Positions 35,243-46,345 of a DNA stretch of 64,000 nucleotides are shown one piece after another. The position numbers and the translations under genes are program-made. Location: contig OV884060.1 of NCBI GenBank assembly GCA_930367215.1, positions 173,921,253 to 173,985,252 on the forward strand. The letters run 5' to 3'. The DNA comes from Pollenia angustigena. Lineage: Eukaryota; Arthropoda; Insecta; Diptera; Polleniidae. The notes beneath the pieces were generated by a model, which was given only the letters and a program-made list of their open reading frames with translations, was not told the DNA's origin and searched no databases. The stretch's first letter is position 1. Every line of letters starts with the position of its first letter.

Positions 35243-35869
35243 TACATCACTAATACTGAATGAACACCGCTAAAATTTTAAATTTTTTAATTTCTTTAAA
35301 CTTTTTTTTTTATGGGAATTTATCTTTAAATTGTTTAACCGCTCACATATAAAATAAACGACACAACTGATTCAATATTATTAGAGTAAAAATAGTTAAT
35401 TGCATCTTCAACATAATATGATAAATGTATAGAAAGTTATCATGTCATGGCTATTAAATATCATGATATGGTTGTGAGTAATATAATATATTTTGAAAGT
35501 TATCGTAATTTAGTTGTTAGAAAAATAATTATTTTTCGGTCAACAATACTCAAATTTATAATTGCGATAAACATTAATATGTTTACAGCAACTATAATAT
35601 TGTTGATATTAAATAAAAATAAAATTTTTTTGTGTACGACAACAATATATTGTTACAATAAACATAGTATTGTTGCTGTAACCATGCCCAACAATATTTT
35701 TTCTCTGCGTGTAGAATCCGAAAAAAGCTTTCCCACAAATTTCATCCACTATTTACTTTGCCACAGTTTTTATGGATTTACTTAACAATATTTCTTAAAT
35801 TGTTATTAATAAAGTCTGAAATGCTTTTTGATCTAGTAAACGTTGTGTAAAATCATTAATTTTATGTTT

Positions 35870-36380
35870 TAGGCCAAATACTAACGCAAATTCGAAAAGA
35901 ACCAGTTAAAGAACAAAAATTTCCAAAAAGCCCCTTTTACATGTTCTCATTCACGCATCTAATTTTATGTTTTTAGGTCCAATAATAATAAAAATTGAAA
36001 AAAGTTCAAGTTAAGGAACGAAAGAGTACCAAATAGATCCCTTAAAAGATTCTCATTCATTCAGGGCCTTGCATGTTTAATTTTATGTTTTAAAGATTTT
36101 AATCTACCCAGGACATTGCGTATTTGATTTTATGAAAATTAAAAAAAGGACCAGTTAAAGAACGAAAACGTACCAAATAGATCCCTTTAAAGATTCACAT
36201 TTACTCAGGATCTTGCATGTTTAATTTTGAGTTTTAAGTCCAATACCAACGTAAATTCAAAAAAAGTAACAGTTAAAGACGTACCAAAAAGTTCCGCATT
36301 GAGTCTTATCACTCTGGATATTGCATGTTGAGTTTAATGTTTCTAGGTCCAATATTAACGGTAATTAAGTACACGACCTT
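35870..36380 (+). repeat. 116-bp-type tandem units inside element B
   Basis: Four to five degraded units with AACCAGTTAAAGAAC, CTCAGGATCTTGCATG-like and TAGGTCCAATA motifs. This is more complete than the matching segment in copy A, and of the same family and strand as 4091-6345. Confidence 0.85.
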
Positions 36381-37067
36381 CGCCCATAATCGTTAGAATT
36401 TCAAAAAAGTACCAAGTTTGTATTTGTATTTTTTTAAATAAGTTTCTTAAATATAAAAATTTTTTGGTATTTTATGTTTCTCGGAAAAAAAGCTTTGAAG
36501 AATGAAATCGGAAAAAGGCAACAATTGCAAATTCTGAAATTGAAAACATTTATAATGGAATATAAAAATTTTTAAAATTTATGGGACATAAAACGTGTTT
36601 GGTAGAAAAGTTAAAAGTTCATAAATTGACATTTTTTGTATTTCAACGACAATCAACGAATTTCTTCAGCTCATTATTGGTTTAACCCGCTGACCATTTA
36701 AGAAAAATTAGTAAGGTATGGGTATATTTATTTTGATTACCCGCTTTCTGAATATTAAGCATTAATTTTGCTCCATACCAACTCTTTTGAAGTGTATTAA
36801 ATATTGTTTAGCATAACGAGCCAGTGCTTGGCAAATGCTGTAGAAGTTAAAGCAAGATAATTTGACAAGAAAATACATTTTAATCTTGCTTCGCTTCATT
36901 GCCGTAAAAAAGGAGTAGAAGTTAGATAAACTGTCAACATCACAATATACAGCATTAAATATATGTTTGCGGAACAAAAAGCTTATTTTGTAGAAATAAA
37001 TTTTGAAAAGTGGCGTGTGCGGCACAAAATAATAATTTTCACTCTCAATAAAATACCTTTTTTGCAA

Positions 37068-37430
37068 TTATAAGTGGATTTAGCTATAAATCGCTAAAAA
37101 CCACACTTTTTGAAATAAAATTAATGAATTATTATAAAACAAACACAATAAATTATAGCTACATATTTTTAATAATAAGTGCATTTAGCTATAAATCGCT
37201 AAAAATAACTCCTTTTGAACTAAAATTATTAAATTGTTATAAAACAAACACAATAAATTATAGCTACATATTTTTAATAATAAGTGCATTTAGCTATAAA
37301 TCGCTAAAAATAACTCCTTTTGAACTAAAATTATTAAATTATTATAAAACAAACGCAATAAATAATAGCTAAATTTTTAATTATGCGTGAATTTACCTAT
37401 AAATCGGTAAAAATCACTCTTTTTAAATAA
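37068..37430 (+). repeat. 102-bp-type tandem units inside element B (four units)
   Basis: Units spaced about 103 bp contain ATTTAGCTATAAATCGCT. The second and third are almost identical, showing a recent one-unit gain compared with the three units in copy A. Related to the satellite at 1-3903. Confidence 0.88.
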
Positions 37431-39441
37431 AATTTAAAGTTAAAAAGTTTGTCCTATAAATTTTATTAAAAATCGCTGGATTTGATAAGAAAATAGCTAA
37501 ATTGGCAGCAGTGTGGAAAGAAACACACAGAGTTGCATATTACCAGCGTTACCATTTGTCATGTAATCTCTATTTTATAAGTATTTTTAGACGTAAAAAT
37601 GATTAAAATTTTTATAAAGATTTTCATAAATAATAATAAACTACAATTTGCAGTATATTAAATGAAAGGATGCAGTGAAGTTTTTATGAAACTAACCATC
37701 TTAGACTCTATGTGTGCTTTATTGCTGTAACGTTGTATAATTCTGTTTACTCCTTTAATACTTCATACCTTAACGATCCCAAATATATTCTTTAAGGTGC
37801 TAAATTATCTAAAGATGATGAAATCGACTGTAATAGTCCTAAACATAACTGAAATTAAGCTCATAGAATAAATTCGAAAAATAAAAAATGTTGAAAATAT
37901 AAAATTTTTATAAATATTTCACAATTTTTGGCCCACAGTCCAAAAATTGTATCTATATTATTTTTGTTGTTTCGCCAATGTAGTTGTTTATATGCAATTA
38001 AAATGCATTTAATCCATATTTTCCCAACGTGAATGTTATGTTCACTTTATCAAGGGATTCGTAAAAAGAGAAATGAATTTTTTATTACATTGAACAATAA
38101 TTTGTTGTAGACAAACATAAAAACATTAAACATGAAAAATTAAATTAAACACAAACTTAAAAATTATATCACAGGCTAGTTTTTGCGCTATTTTTGGTTC
38201 GTAGCTGCCAAACGGTAATCTTCAGAAAAAATATTTCTCTAATTCATAATTCCTCATATGCACATAAGTATGTATATAATTACCGGAAAATGCATTTTCC
38301 ACATTTTCCAGATGTATTTTTGAAAGAAAATTCGTGATATTTATGAAATGCATACAATGTTGCAAAAAGTAAAAAAAAGTTAATTATTCAATTGTAATTT
38401 TGACACATACATATTTCAAATTTTTGATAATGACACAGCTGAAAAAGGTAAAATAAGATTATGATGTTCTAAAGAATTTTGAATTATATTTAAGAATTAA
38501 TTTTTTTCTGAATATTACCACAGAATACACAGAACTGTTAAAAGTGACGTGTGTAAAAGGCCCAAAACAGTTGCGAGGGCAGCTTTCGAAGAGACCGAAA
38601 GCGATTTTTGGTAGTGAAGTGGCAAGGTGTAAAAACAGACCGCAACAATCAACACAAATGGCGTTATCAAAATAACAAAACACAAACCACGTTAAACAAA
38701 TGCATTAGTTTAACAAACGATGTTTTTTGTGCAAAAAAATGTATTTAGTAATATTGTTTTGTATTGTAATGTTATTTACTTACTTAAATATTATTTACTC
38801 GTGTTGTGGTGAACTAAAAAGTTAATTTTTACAACAGTTTTGCAAATAAATCTTAACTAAATAAATTTGTGTTCATTGCGGCAAAGAATATGATGAACAG
38901 AGAAATGCAAAAGGGCAGCTTTCTTAGAAAGAGACAAAAAAAAAACGCAAAATCGTCCGTCTCGTGACAGTTCTCTTAGTATTCTGTGATATTATTGGTT
39001 TCCGAAAAAATTCATGTTTTTTCCAAAAAAAATCCAGTTTTAGACAAAATTTTCAATAGGCCCAAAAACTAGTTCGGCAGATAAACTAGGAAAACCCTGT
39101 AATCTAGCCTCAAGAAACACAATTGTACCATATAAACGTAGTACTGTACGACGTAGATACGATGCCAAATTAAAACGTACAATATTGTATACAAAGGCAC
39201 ACAATAGCTGGCGAAAATATAAAAGCGTATCTACGACGTAGGTCGCCTTACAGTTAATTCAGGCGTGGGCTTTTACGACGTCTCTTTTGGTTTGGTGGCC
39301 ACGGTTTAGAGAAGAAAGAGGGGTAAACAAAAATACTTGGTAAGTGTTTTTTATGTCTTTTTCTCATATTTCTCTTTCAACTTATTTTCTTCTTGTTACG
39401 TTTTATTCTTTGACTAACTTTGAAATATCAGTTTGAAAATA
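37431..39441. other. Interior of element B, no gene seen
   Basis: Matches 14471-17365 of copy A without the block of about 900 bp (deletion junction near 39097, AAAACCC/TGTAATC). No gene is recognised. Confidence 0.45.
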
Positions 39442-40193
39442 CAGTAAGACCTCGGTTATCAATAGCAACAATTTTTAGAAGTTTTTTGTGTGTTTCTAGT
39501 TAAAATTATTAAGAGATTTTATATACAGATTTATAACTTTATAAATTATATAACTTTTTAACAATTTTAATAGATAGACAATAAAAAACTATAAGGGAAC
39601 GTATATTTATTTTTTCGCTAAGGTCAAAAAAGTTCACACACCAACCGCGATGAAGTTATGAAAATTTTTGATTTTCTTTTTTGCTAAGAAAAATTAATAA
39701 TATGTTTATTTAAAACAAAAAATAGCTCAAGTATGAAATGTCATTAATATTTAGAGATGGTAAGAGATTTTTCCGCAAACGAAAACGTATTTTTAACCTT
39801 TAATAACAAAAGAAAAAATAAAAAAGACAACAAAACACCGTATAAAATTATGAATATTCAATATAGCATTGGTTTAAAAAAACCAATTGGTGCGTGAAAT
39901 TTTTTGAGAAAAATTACAAAAGATTATGATTTTCGTGGTTACTAGGACATGGTTGGCCTCATGGTAATACGCCAAAAAATTGGTTGTACCCCTAATGTAC
40001 ATGTTTAAATAATATGAGTAAAAATGTAATTTTTGCAGAACATGCTTCCCAGTAATTTGCAAGAGAATTCGCCTTTTATTCACATTTTTATGATTGTTCA
40101 AAAGTATTTTAAGTTGATTAAAGACTTTTGTATATTTACTATATAATTGATGTTGCTGGTTAATCGAACGACTGATAATCGAGGCCCTTTCTC
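39442..40193. mobile_element. Possible pogo/Tigger-like remnant in element B
   Basis: Counterpart of 17366-18086, with CAGTAAGACCTCGGTTATC at the left and GATAATCGAGGC near the right. No coding capacity. Confidence 0.35.
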
Positions 40194-41325
40194 AAATTAA
40201 AAAAGATGTTACTAAAAAGCGCGTCGTGTTACAGCAAATTCAGACGGGGATTTTTACGACGTCGCTTTTTTGACGTGTCTTTTGTTTTGGCTTTCAATGA
40301 AATATTTGGCGTTGCGTTGCGTTTTAGACAATAAAGTCCTAAGAAAAAAAGAAGCCGCAAAAGCGCTCGTATGAATTGTGTGTTAGATATAATTCTACTT
40401 CGTACACCGGATGCGCCCGCATTGCCATAGAAAAGAAAAATCTAAATTAAATTATTTTAATGTTTTCAAATTGAATATTTGAAAAAAAAACATAAACGAA
40501 GTAAAAAATAAACAACCATTTCAATAAATTTTTCCACCTGTTTTGTCGACTTTTCTCTTTTCCTAAGCCTTTGCGTACCAATTATAAACAAACACGAAGA
40601 GGAAAGTATTCAATTTAGCCTTGGCGTTTTTAAGTTTTAAGCAGTTGAACAACCAAATAAAACATATAAGAAAATTAAATTAAAAAATATATTTTTCTTT
40701 AAAAAAGGAGGATACGATAAACTATTTATTAAAAAAAAAAAACATAAAATAAATCAGCAGATCTTTAAAATGACACATGTCGCTCTTGATCAACAATAGT
40801 GTACTAATCCAAAATTTCAGTTTAAATTGATATTTGGTATAGATTTGGTTACGACAAAATTGTTTAACTTATTTTTTTTTAATTATGGAAAAACTTCAGA
40901 AAAAAAAAAACTTCATCGCAACATCTTTATTTTGCTCTGTCCATTAATCTGTGCCTAAAAATTTAAACGTTGTAGGTAAATCCACTCTAGAGAGAATTTT
41001 GAAATCAAATTCGGTTAAAGTTTAAAAAACTTGAAAGGCAAAACTTGATCGTGCAACCCTTAATTAAGGTATGTTGGACAGATAAAATAAGATCGGTCAG
41101 TAGCCAAAAATCATCATTAGATATTTTCATCATTATATCAGCCGTATTTAAAATATAAAATAAGCTTGAAATGTGTTTTAAGGCAAAATGTTCATGCACT
41201 GTAATTTTTTATGAATACGGCAGGATATTTTTAAAAACCTTCATTAACTTTAAAACATCGTAAATTAACCTGTAAAAAACAAGGGAAAATTGTTTACAAT
41301 GGCAACGCTGAAAAATGTAACGGTT
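40194..41325. other. Interior of element B, no gene seen
   Basis: Matches 18087-19206 of copy A with small indels, including an added A-rich stretch near 40897-40910. No gene, RNA or further element is seen. Confidence 0.45.
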
Positions 41326-41425
41326 TGTCCTCGAAGTCACATGTATATATTTTTCCCTTTGTGTCCTCGAAGTCACATGTTTATATTTTTTCTCTGTGTC
41401 CTCGAAATCACTTGTATATATTTTT
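41326..41425 (+). repeat. Short tandem repeat, three units, in element B
   Basis: Counterpart of 19207-19320: CTCGAAGTCACATGT-type units separated by T-rich runs. Confidence 0.78.
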
Positions 41426-41752
41426 TACGGAGAAAAAAAATGGGAAAATATATGAGAGTACTTGGCAATACTACGCAACAAAATTTGTTAAAATTTGTTA
41501 AAAAAATACAAAATTAAGGCATTTAAACCGTATATATAGAAGTTTTAATAGTAATTGATTGATATATAACCACAGTGCAATCAAATAAAGTAAAAAAAAA
41601 GAATAAACCAAAAAAATTAAAATTTGTGGGGAAAAATTGACGTGTCCGGTAAATATGCTCTAGGCATGTAATCATTTGGCGGACTGTTCGCTAAGTATGC
41701 AACTGTCCGCCGTTTATGCGCTAGCTTCAAAAACTGTTCGCTAAATAAACGC

Positions 41753-41758
<6 letters not shown>

Positions 41759-41794
<36 letters not shown>

Positions 41795-42726
41795 TATATA
41801 TAAACTTACCGGATATTCCTCGTTGAATTCAGGCCTGACTTCCGCGAGTCTCCTTTTGTTTGAACAAATTAAGAGTTACACTTTCTTTTTAGGAACTTCC
41901 TCTTAAATTTTGATTAGTTATACGTATGTATGTATTTATGTAGGTATATTTTGTTAGTGTTTTAATGTTTAAATGTATGTAAAGGTAAAGGTATGTTAAA
42001 AGTAAATAATAGAGTAATATTTAACAATAAGGAAGGAAAAAAAAACTAAATCGAAGTCAATCAAATGTGTTAAAAAAAACTAAAATAGATCATCTAATTG
42101 TATATTTGTTAAATAGAAGATTGTACGTCTGGTGTATTAAGAGTTCACTTTTCCCGTTCCGATTAATTGTATACCATTTTAATAAAAGGTTGAACGTCTG
42201 GTGTATTTCAAGTTAAATTTTTCTCTTCCGATTAATTGTATACCTCAAGGTAACAAAATTTCCGCAACCAATAGTGTTTCTTCCCTTTGTACTTATTCCG
42301 TTTGTAATACAAAATTTACAGATGTTACGTACAGGGAAACTTAAAAAAAAATTGTCAAACTTAGTCCCGGGTAATGGTGTTACGCCTTTAAACACTTTTT
42401 ATTTCCCTTTCCGTTTCCAATATTTTCTCTTATAGATTCTTTAATCGCCAAATCCAAAGAATTGTGTAAATTCCCCGTAAAAAAAATTTTAATATGTATA
42501 ACAATTGTAGGTTTTATTTTCCTTCTCTTAATATATTTTTATTTTTATTGGAATTTTCCGATTTTATTTTTCCGAACAGAAACCTTTCCTTCTATTTTAA
42601 AATTTAATGTATAAATCAAAAATTTTTATTTTAATCTATTTCAAAGTTTGATATTTTGAATTAAAACCCTACTTTGTTTAAACAAAATTCTTTAAATGAA
42701 GTTAATTGATTATAACCGACCTCACA
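41759..42726 (-). repeat. 5' LTR, outer part (5' end of the gypsy-type element)
   Basis: The (TA)n is followed by 924 bp matching 23515-24438 with about 11 substitutions that I can see. On the element strand it starts TGTGAGGTCGG. Directly outside it lies CCGT and then satellite sequence, marking the insertion edge. Confidence 0.88.
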
Positions 42727-42770
42727 CCGTATCCCTCACACAGCACTTTCAAGAGAATTTCAGTCTAAGT
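42727..42770. repeat. 180-bp satellite remnant right of the gypsy insertion
   Basis: CCGTATCCCTCACACAGCAC through TTTCAGTCTAAGTC is the end of the monomer interrupted at 22684. Joined across the insertion it restores the monomer that precedes every LINE piece. Confidence 0.9.
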
Positions 42771-43407
42771 CGTTTATACTTCCACGCTTTATAGCCGCTA
42801 CGTAAAACGAATTTTCACCTATCACCGATATCAAACTCTTTATGAGCTCATTTGAATTTTGCTCCCTAAGATATATCGGGGGAGGCTTGGATGGTTTAAT
42901 GACGTTTGGTGCTTCAGAGGATTCATCCTCCAGAATTGCAAAACGATTCTGAGTATTTATTTTATCAAAAGATGGTACTTTTGAGGCCGAAGCAACTGCT
43001 GCAGAGGTAGGGCTGCGTCCCCGTTTAAGCACTGTTATGTACCTGTCCATACCAACTTGTACTGTAGGCTTTTGACAACTTTTTACAGGGGGGTTTTCCA
43101 TTGCATTTGTGTTTGAGTTCATGGTATCATTTCCCACTAAATTTGTTTTTGACGTCACGGCAATACTTGCTGGGCTGGCAACACTTGTCACCAAATCTAG
43201 TTGTAGTTTTTTTAATGAGTCACTATCCACTGTTTTTGTAAACACCGAGGGTGATAGGGAACGTGTTCGAGTAATTGGCTTAGCCGTTAAATAGTTTATA
43301 TTGTTTTGTTTTGTTTTATTTATTTCTGCATTATTTTCATTTGCATTAACTAAAACGTAAACGTTTCTTTCATTTTGTCTTAGTATTGTTTCACTGTTCG
43401 TACTCAT
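42760..43407 (-). CDS. LINE (Jockey-like) ORF1, N-terminal part, piece 1, open frame
   Basis: A 215-codon open frame beginning at ATG (MSTNSETILRQNER). The N-terminus is Asn/Ser/Thr-rich and low in structure. The last 50 residues contain KPSKPPPIYLREQNSNELIK and the following IGENSF, a pattern like the segment ahead of the RNA-binding part of Gag-like ORF1 proteins in Jockey-clade LINEs. These proteins bind element RNA. The zinc knuckles and all of ORF2 are absent. The frame ends NDLD-stop because satellite sequence follows; the final codons and the stop are satellite-derived. This is the only piece of six without frame breaks. The truncation is at the 3' side, opposite to normal LINE 5' truncation. 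Confidence 0.72.
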   Translation of the reverse strand: MSTNSETILRQNERNVYVLVNANENNAEINKTKQNNINYLTAKPITRTRSLSPSVFTKTVDSDSLKKLQLDLVTSVASPASIAVTSKTNLVGNDTMNSNTNAMENPPVKSCQKPTVQVGMDRYITVLKRGRSPTSAAVASASKVPSFDKINTQNRFAILEDESSEAPNVIKPSKPPPIYLREQNSNELIKSLISVIGENSFYVAAIKRGSINDLD

Positions 43408-43748
43408 GCAAAGAGTTGTTTTTGTTTTTCACCGTTTTGCTTTGCTCTTAATATTTTTATTATTTATTGTATTTTACAACAACAAAAAAAAAATAAGAAA
43501 TTTAAACTTAAATGTTTTTGTTCAAAATATGTACACACATGTATGAACATTCATACGTACATATATATTTTTACTATTTTGTTTTATTTAATTTTATCGT
43601 TTTAATTGTTCACTATAATGTTAAATAACAAAATATATTATTTATTTTTAAGCGTCCATTCGCTTCTTATATAAAAAAGTCAAATGTGATTAATTGATAG
43701 TTCAAATCGTATGCGGGTTTAAAAATACACGTCTGTATCACAACAAAT
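43408..43748 (-). promoter_or_regulatory. LINE 5' UTR and likely internal promoter, piece 1
   Basis: About 340 bp upstream of the ORF1 ATG, common to all six pieces, with an A-rich leader directly before the ATG. LINEs of this clade carry an internal promoter at their 5' end (known of the family). Here it would drive transcription leftward through the ORF1 piece and then into satellite. The 5' edge is at TTGTTGTGATACAGACG, next to a satellite monomer. Confidence 0.55.
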
Positions 43749-44671
43749 CACAAATACAATTTGGATAAAGTGCTTATAGGTTATTGTAGCCCTGTCCATA
43801 GTCTTCATTTTCCATTAGGTTTGATTCCCTGCGATCGAAGGGTTTGGACACAGTGGCCATATCCCTCACACAGCACTTTCAAGAGAATTTCACTCTAAGT
43901 CAAATTTTCAAAAATGTATAAAAATTTTCACAAATACAATTTGGATAAAGTGCTTATAGGTTATTGTAGCTTATATGTTATTGTAGCCCTGTCCATAGTC
44001 TTCATTTTCCATTAGGTTTGATTCCCTGCGATCGAAGGGTTTGGACACAGTGGCCATATCCCTCACACAGCACTTTCAAGAGAATTTCACTCTAAGTCAA
44101 ATTTTCAAAAATGTATAAAAATTTTCACAAATATAATTTGGATAAAGTGCTTATAGGTTATTGTAGCCCTGTCCATAGTCTTCATTTTCCATTAGGTTTG
44201 ATTCCCTGCGATCGAAGGGTTTGGACACAGTGGCCATATCCCTCACACAGCACTTTCAAGAGAATTTCACTCTAAGTCAAATTTTCAAAAATGTATAAAA
44301 ATTTTCACAAATACAATTTGGATAAAGTGCTTATAGGTTATTGTAGCTTATAGGTTATTGTAGCCCTGTCCATAGTCGTCATTTTCCATTAGGTTTGATT
44401 CCCTGCGATCGAAGGGTTTGGACACAGTGGCCATATCCCTCACACAGCACTTTCAAGAGAATTTCACTCTAAGTCAAATTTTCAAAAATGTATAAAAATT
44501 TTCACAAATACAATTTGGATAAAGTGCTTATAGGTTTTTGTAGCTTATAGGTTATTGTAGCCCTGTCCATAGTCTTCATTTCCATTAGGTTTGATTCCCT
44601 GCGATCGAAGGGTTTGGACACAGTGGCCATATCCCTCACACAGCACTTTCAAGAGAATTTCACTCTAAGTC
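43749..44671. repeat. 180-bp satellite block S2
   Basis: About five monomers, three with the 17-bp TTATAGGTTATTGTAGC-type duplication. The last monomer has the short TCTTCATTTCCATTAGG variant before LINE piece 2. Confidence 0.95.
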
Positions 44672-45266
44672 GTTTATACTTCCACGCTTTATAGCCGCTA
44701 CGTAAAACGAATTTTCACCTATCACCGATATCAAACTCTTTATGAGCTCATTTGAATTTTGCTCCCTTAGATATATCGGAGGAGGCTTGGATGGTTTAAT
44801 GACGTTTGGTGCTTCAGAGGATTCATCCTCCAGAATTGCAAAACGATTCTGAGTATTTATTTTATCAAAAGATGGTACTTTTGAGGCCGAAGCAACTGCT
44901 GCAGAGGTAGGGCTGCGTCCCCGTTTAAGCACTGTTATGTACCAGTCCATACCAACTTGTACTGTAGGCTTTTGACAACTTTTTACAGGGGGTTTTCCAT
45001 TGCATTTGTGTTTGAGTTCATGGTATCATTTCCCACTAAATTTGTTTTTGACGTCACGGCAATACTTGCTGGGCTGGCAACACTTGTCACCAAATCTAGT
45101 TGTAGTTTTTTTAATGAGTCACTATCCACTGTTTTTGTAAACACCGAGGGTGATAGGGAACGTGTTCGAGTAATTGGCTTAGCCGTTAAATAGTTTATAT
45201 TGTTTTGTTTTATTTATTTCTGCATTATTTTCATTTGCATTAACTAAAACGTAAACGTTTCTTTCA
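44672..45266 (-). pseudogene. LINE ORF1 piece 2, 3' segment (frame-broken)
   Basis: Matches 42771-43370. It carries a 1-bp loss in the G-run (five G against six, near 44990) and a 5-bp loss near 45210 relative to piece 1, both breaking the frame. Trp replaces Arg in MDRYITVLK. A 96-codon frame (44660-44950) is what remains open. At 45266 the piece is interrupted by the mini-me-like composite. Confidence 0.85.
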
Positions 45267-46140
45267 TTATACCCTTCACCACAGGTGTAAAAGGGTATAT
45301 ATAAGTTTGTCATAACGTTTGTAATTTCCACAATATTGATTTTAGACCCCATAAAGTATATATATTCTGGGTCCATATGAGAAGAGAAGTTGATTTAACG
45401 ATGTCCGTCTGTCCGTCTGTCCGTCTGTCCGTCTGTCCGTCTTACGTTTGATATGTGTTTTCCGGATAATCCAGACATGATAGCGGCTAGGTTGTTTTAC
45501 ATTTATGTCACATATAGTCCACCATTTCTTGCTATTGAAATTCAGCAAGATCGGTCCACAAATGGCTGAGATATGATCAAAAAACCACGACTGCCTCTAA
45601 TTTTTTCCAAAAATCCCTTGTTGTTGTTGTATTTTTATTGCTTTTTTCTGTATATCTGGAGAACGGCAAGAGCCAAAGTTTCCAAATTTGGTACAAACAT
45701 TAAGGTTGTCAATACACACCACCCTACAAAATGTGGGCGGGATTGGAGAAGTGGGCGTGGTACCTCCCGTACAAAAAAAATTAAAAATTGTATAAAAACC
45801 TAAATTTTAGGGCTGTCATATGTTCTATGGATATGACTTATATACCAAAATATCGGAAATTTTTAGTAGAACATATTTTATAAAAAACTCGGGAAAATCG
45901 GTTCAGATACGAAAAATTTATGACCAAAATATTAATTTTTTTTGAAAAATACCCATTCTCAGGAACCATAGATCTTCCCGAGTCCAAGTTTTATAGCCAA
46001 AATAACTCATATAGTCCACCATTTCTTGCTATTGAATTTCAGCAAGATCGGTCCTCAAATGGCTGAGATATGATCAAAAAACCACGACTGCCTCTAATTT
46101 TTCCAAAAAAAACCCTTGTGGTTGTTGTTTTTTTGTTTTT
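45267..46140 (+). mobile_element. First mini-me-like head (truncated)
   Basis: About 870 bp. Near-identical to 49066-49700 at its start. It contains an internal repeat of about 115 bp (ATAGTCCACCATTTCTTGC at about 45513 and 46014). It ends in T-rich sequence and then unrelated DNA, with no tail. Confidence 0.7.
45402..45443 (+). repeat. (GTCY)n microsatellite, five repeats of TCCGTCTG
   Basis: Tandem TGTCCGTC units within the first head. The second head (49202-49225) has three, so the tract has changed length since the two separated. Confidence 0.95.
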
Positions 46141-46261
46141 TTATTTGAAACATGTACACATGCTTGTACATGATTGTTCGCTTTAATTGAAAAATACATA
46201 CCTACAAATTAAACTAATAATATGACGAAGTATATTCTATTATAATGCTTTATTATTAACA
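46141..46261. other. AT-rich segment inside the composite
   Basis: Nothing recognisable. It lies between the first head and a tRNA-like sequence. Confidence 0.4.
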
Positions 46262-46345
46262 AGGTTAATAGCTCAATGGTCTGGGCGGTTGCCCAAGAAG
46301 GTTTGTTTGTTATATTGCCGGGGTTCAAATCTCGGCATCTCCACC
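46262..46345 (+). other. tRNA-like sequence 1 (tRNA pseudogene or SINE head)
   Basis: A box TAGCTCAATGGT (46268-46280) with a good D-stem (GCTC/GGGC), and B-box-like GGTTCAAATCT (about 46322-46332). A T-run about 35 bp downstream could end Pol III transcription. The anticodon and acceptor stems do not pair well, so a functional tRNA is unlikely. Confidence 0.5.

Larger units (their letters stand above)
30308..41758. mobile_element. Large inverted-repeat element, copy B (about 11.5 kb), nested in the 5' LTR
   Basis: Same unit as 6775-19640. It starts TGCACAGGGC and ends GCGCTGTGCA-like (right end CGCTGTGCA), with (TA)n or TA-rich LTR sequence on both sides. It splits the 5' LTR of the gypsy-type element exactly at its (TA)n. 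It lacks the hAT MITE, the foldback, about 390 bp near 32060 and about 900 bp near 39097 that A has. It gains a palindrome at 31108-31533 and keeps more tandem-repeat units. No protein is recognisable. Confidence 0.7.
22685..42726 (-). mobile_element. Gypsy-type (Ty3) LTR retrotransposon, split by element B
   Basis: On the minus strand the order is 5' LTR (42726-41759 plus 30303-29530), primer-binding site, gag, pol, 3' LTR (24438-22685). LTR ends are TGTGAGG...GTTACA. With element B (30308-41758) removed, both LTRs are about 1.75 kb and differ at roughly 13 positions counted by eye. The flanks are CCAT (22681-22684) and CCGT (42727-42730) inside a 180-bp satellite monomer, a 4-bp target duplication with one later change. 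No env frame lies between pol and the 3' LTR. The pol frame is broken, so this copy looks inactive. Subfamily is uncertain: a tRNA-Lys-type primer site and lack of env would fit an Osvaldo/Ulysses-like lineage, but I cannot verify that. Confidence 0.9.

Noticed and set aside
44957..45193. 78-codon plus-strand frame repeated at 54293, 56529, 59485 and 62975
   Set aside because: It is the antisense of LINE ORF1. Its repetition reflects the array and not selection.
45573..45803. 76-codon frame repeated at 49356-49568
   Set aside because: It lies in the mini-me-like head, is low in complexity and differs between copies. It is a by-product of the repeat.
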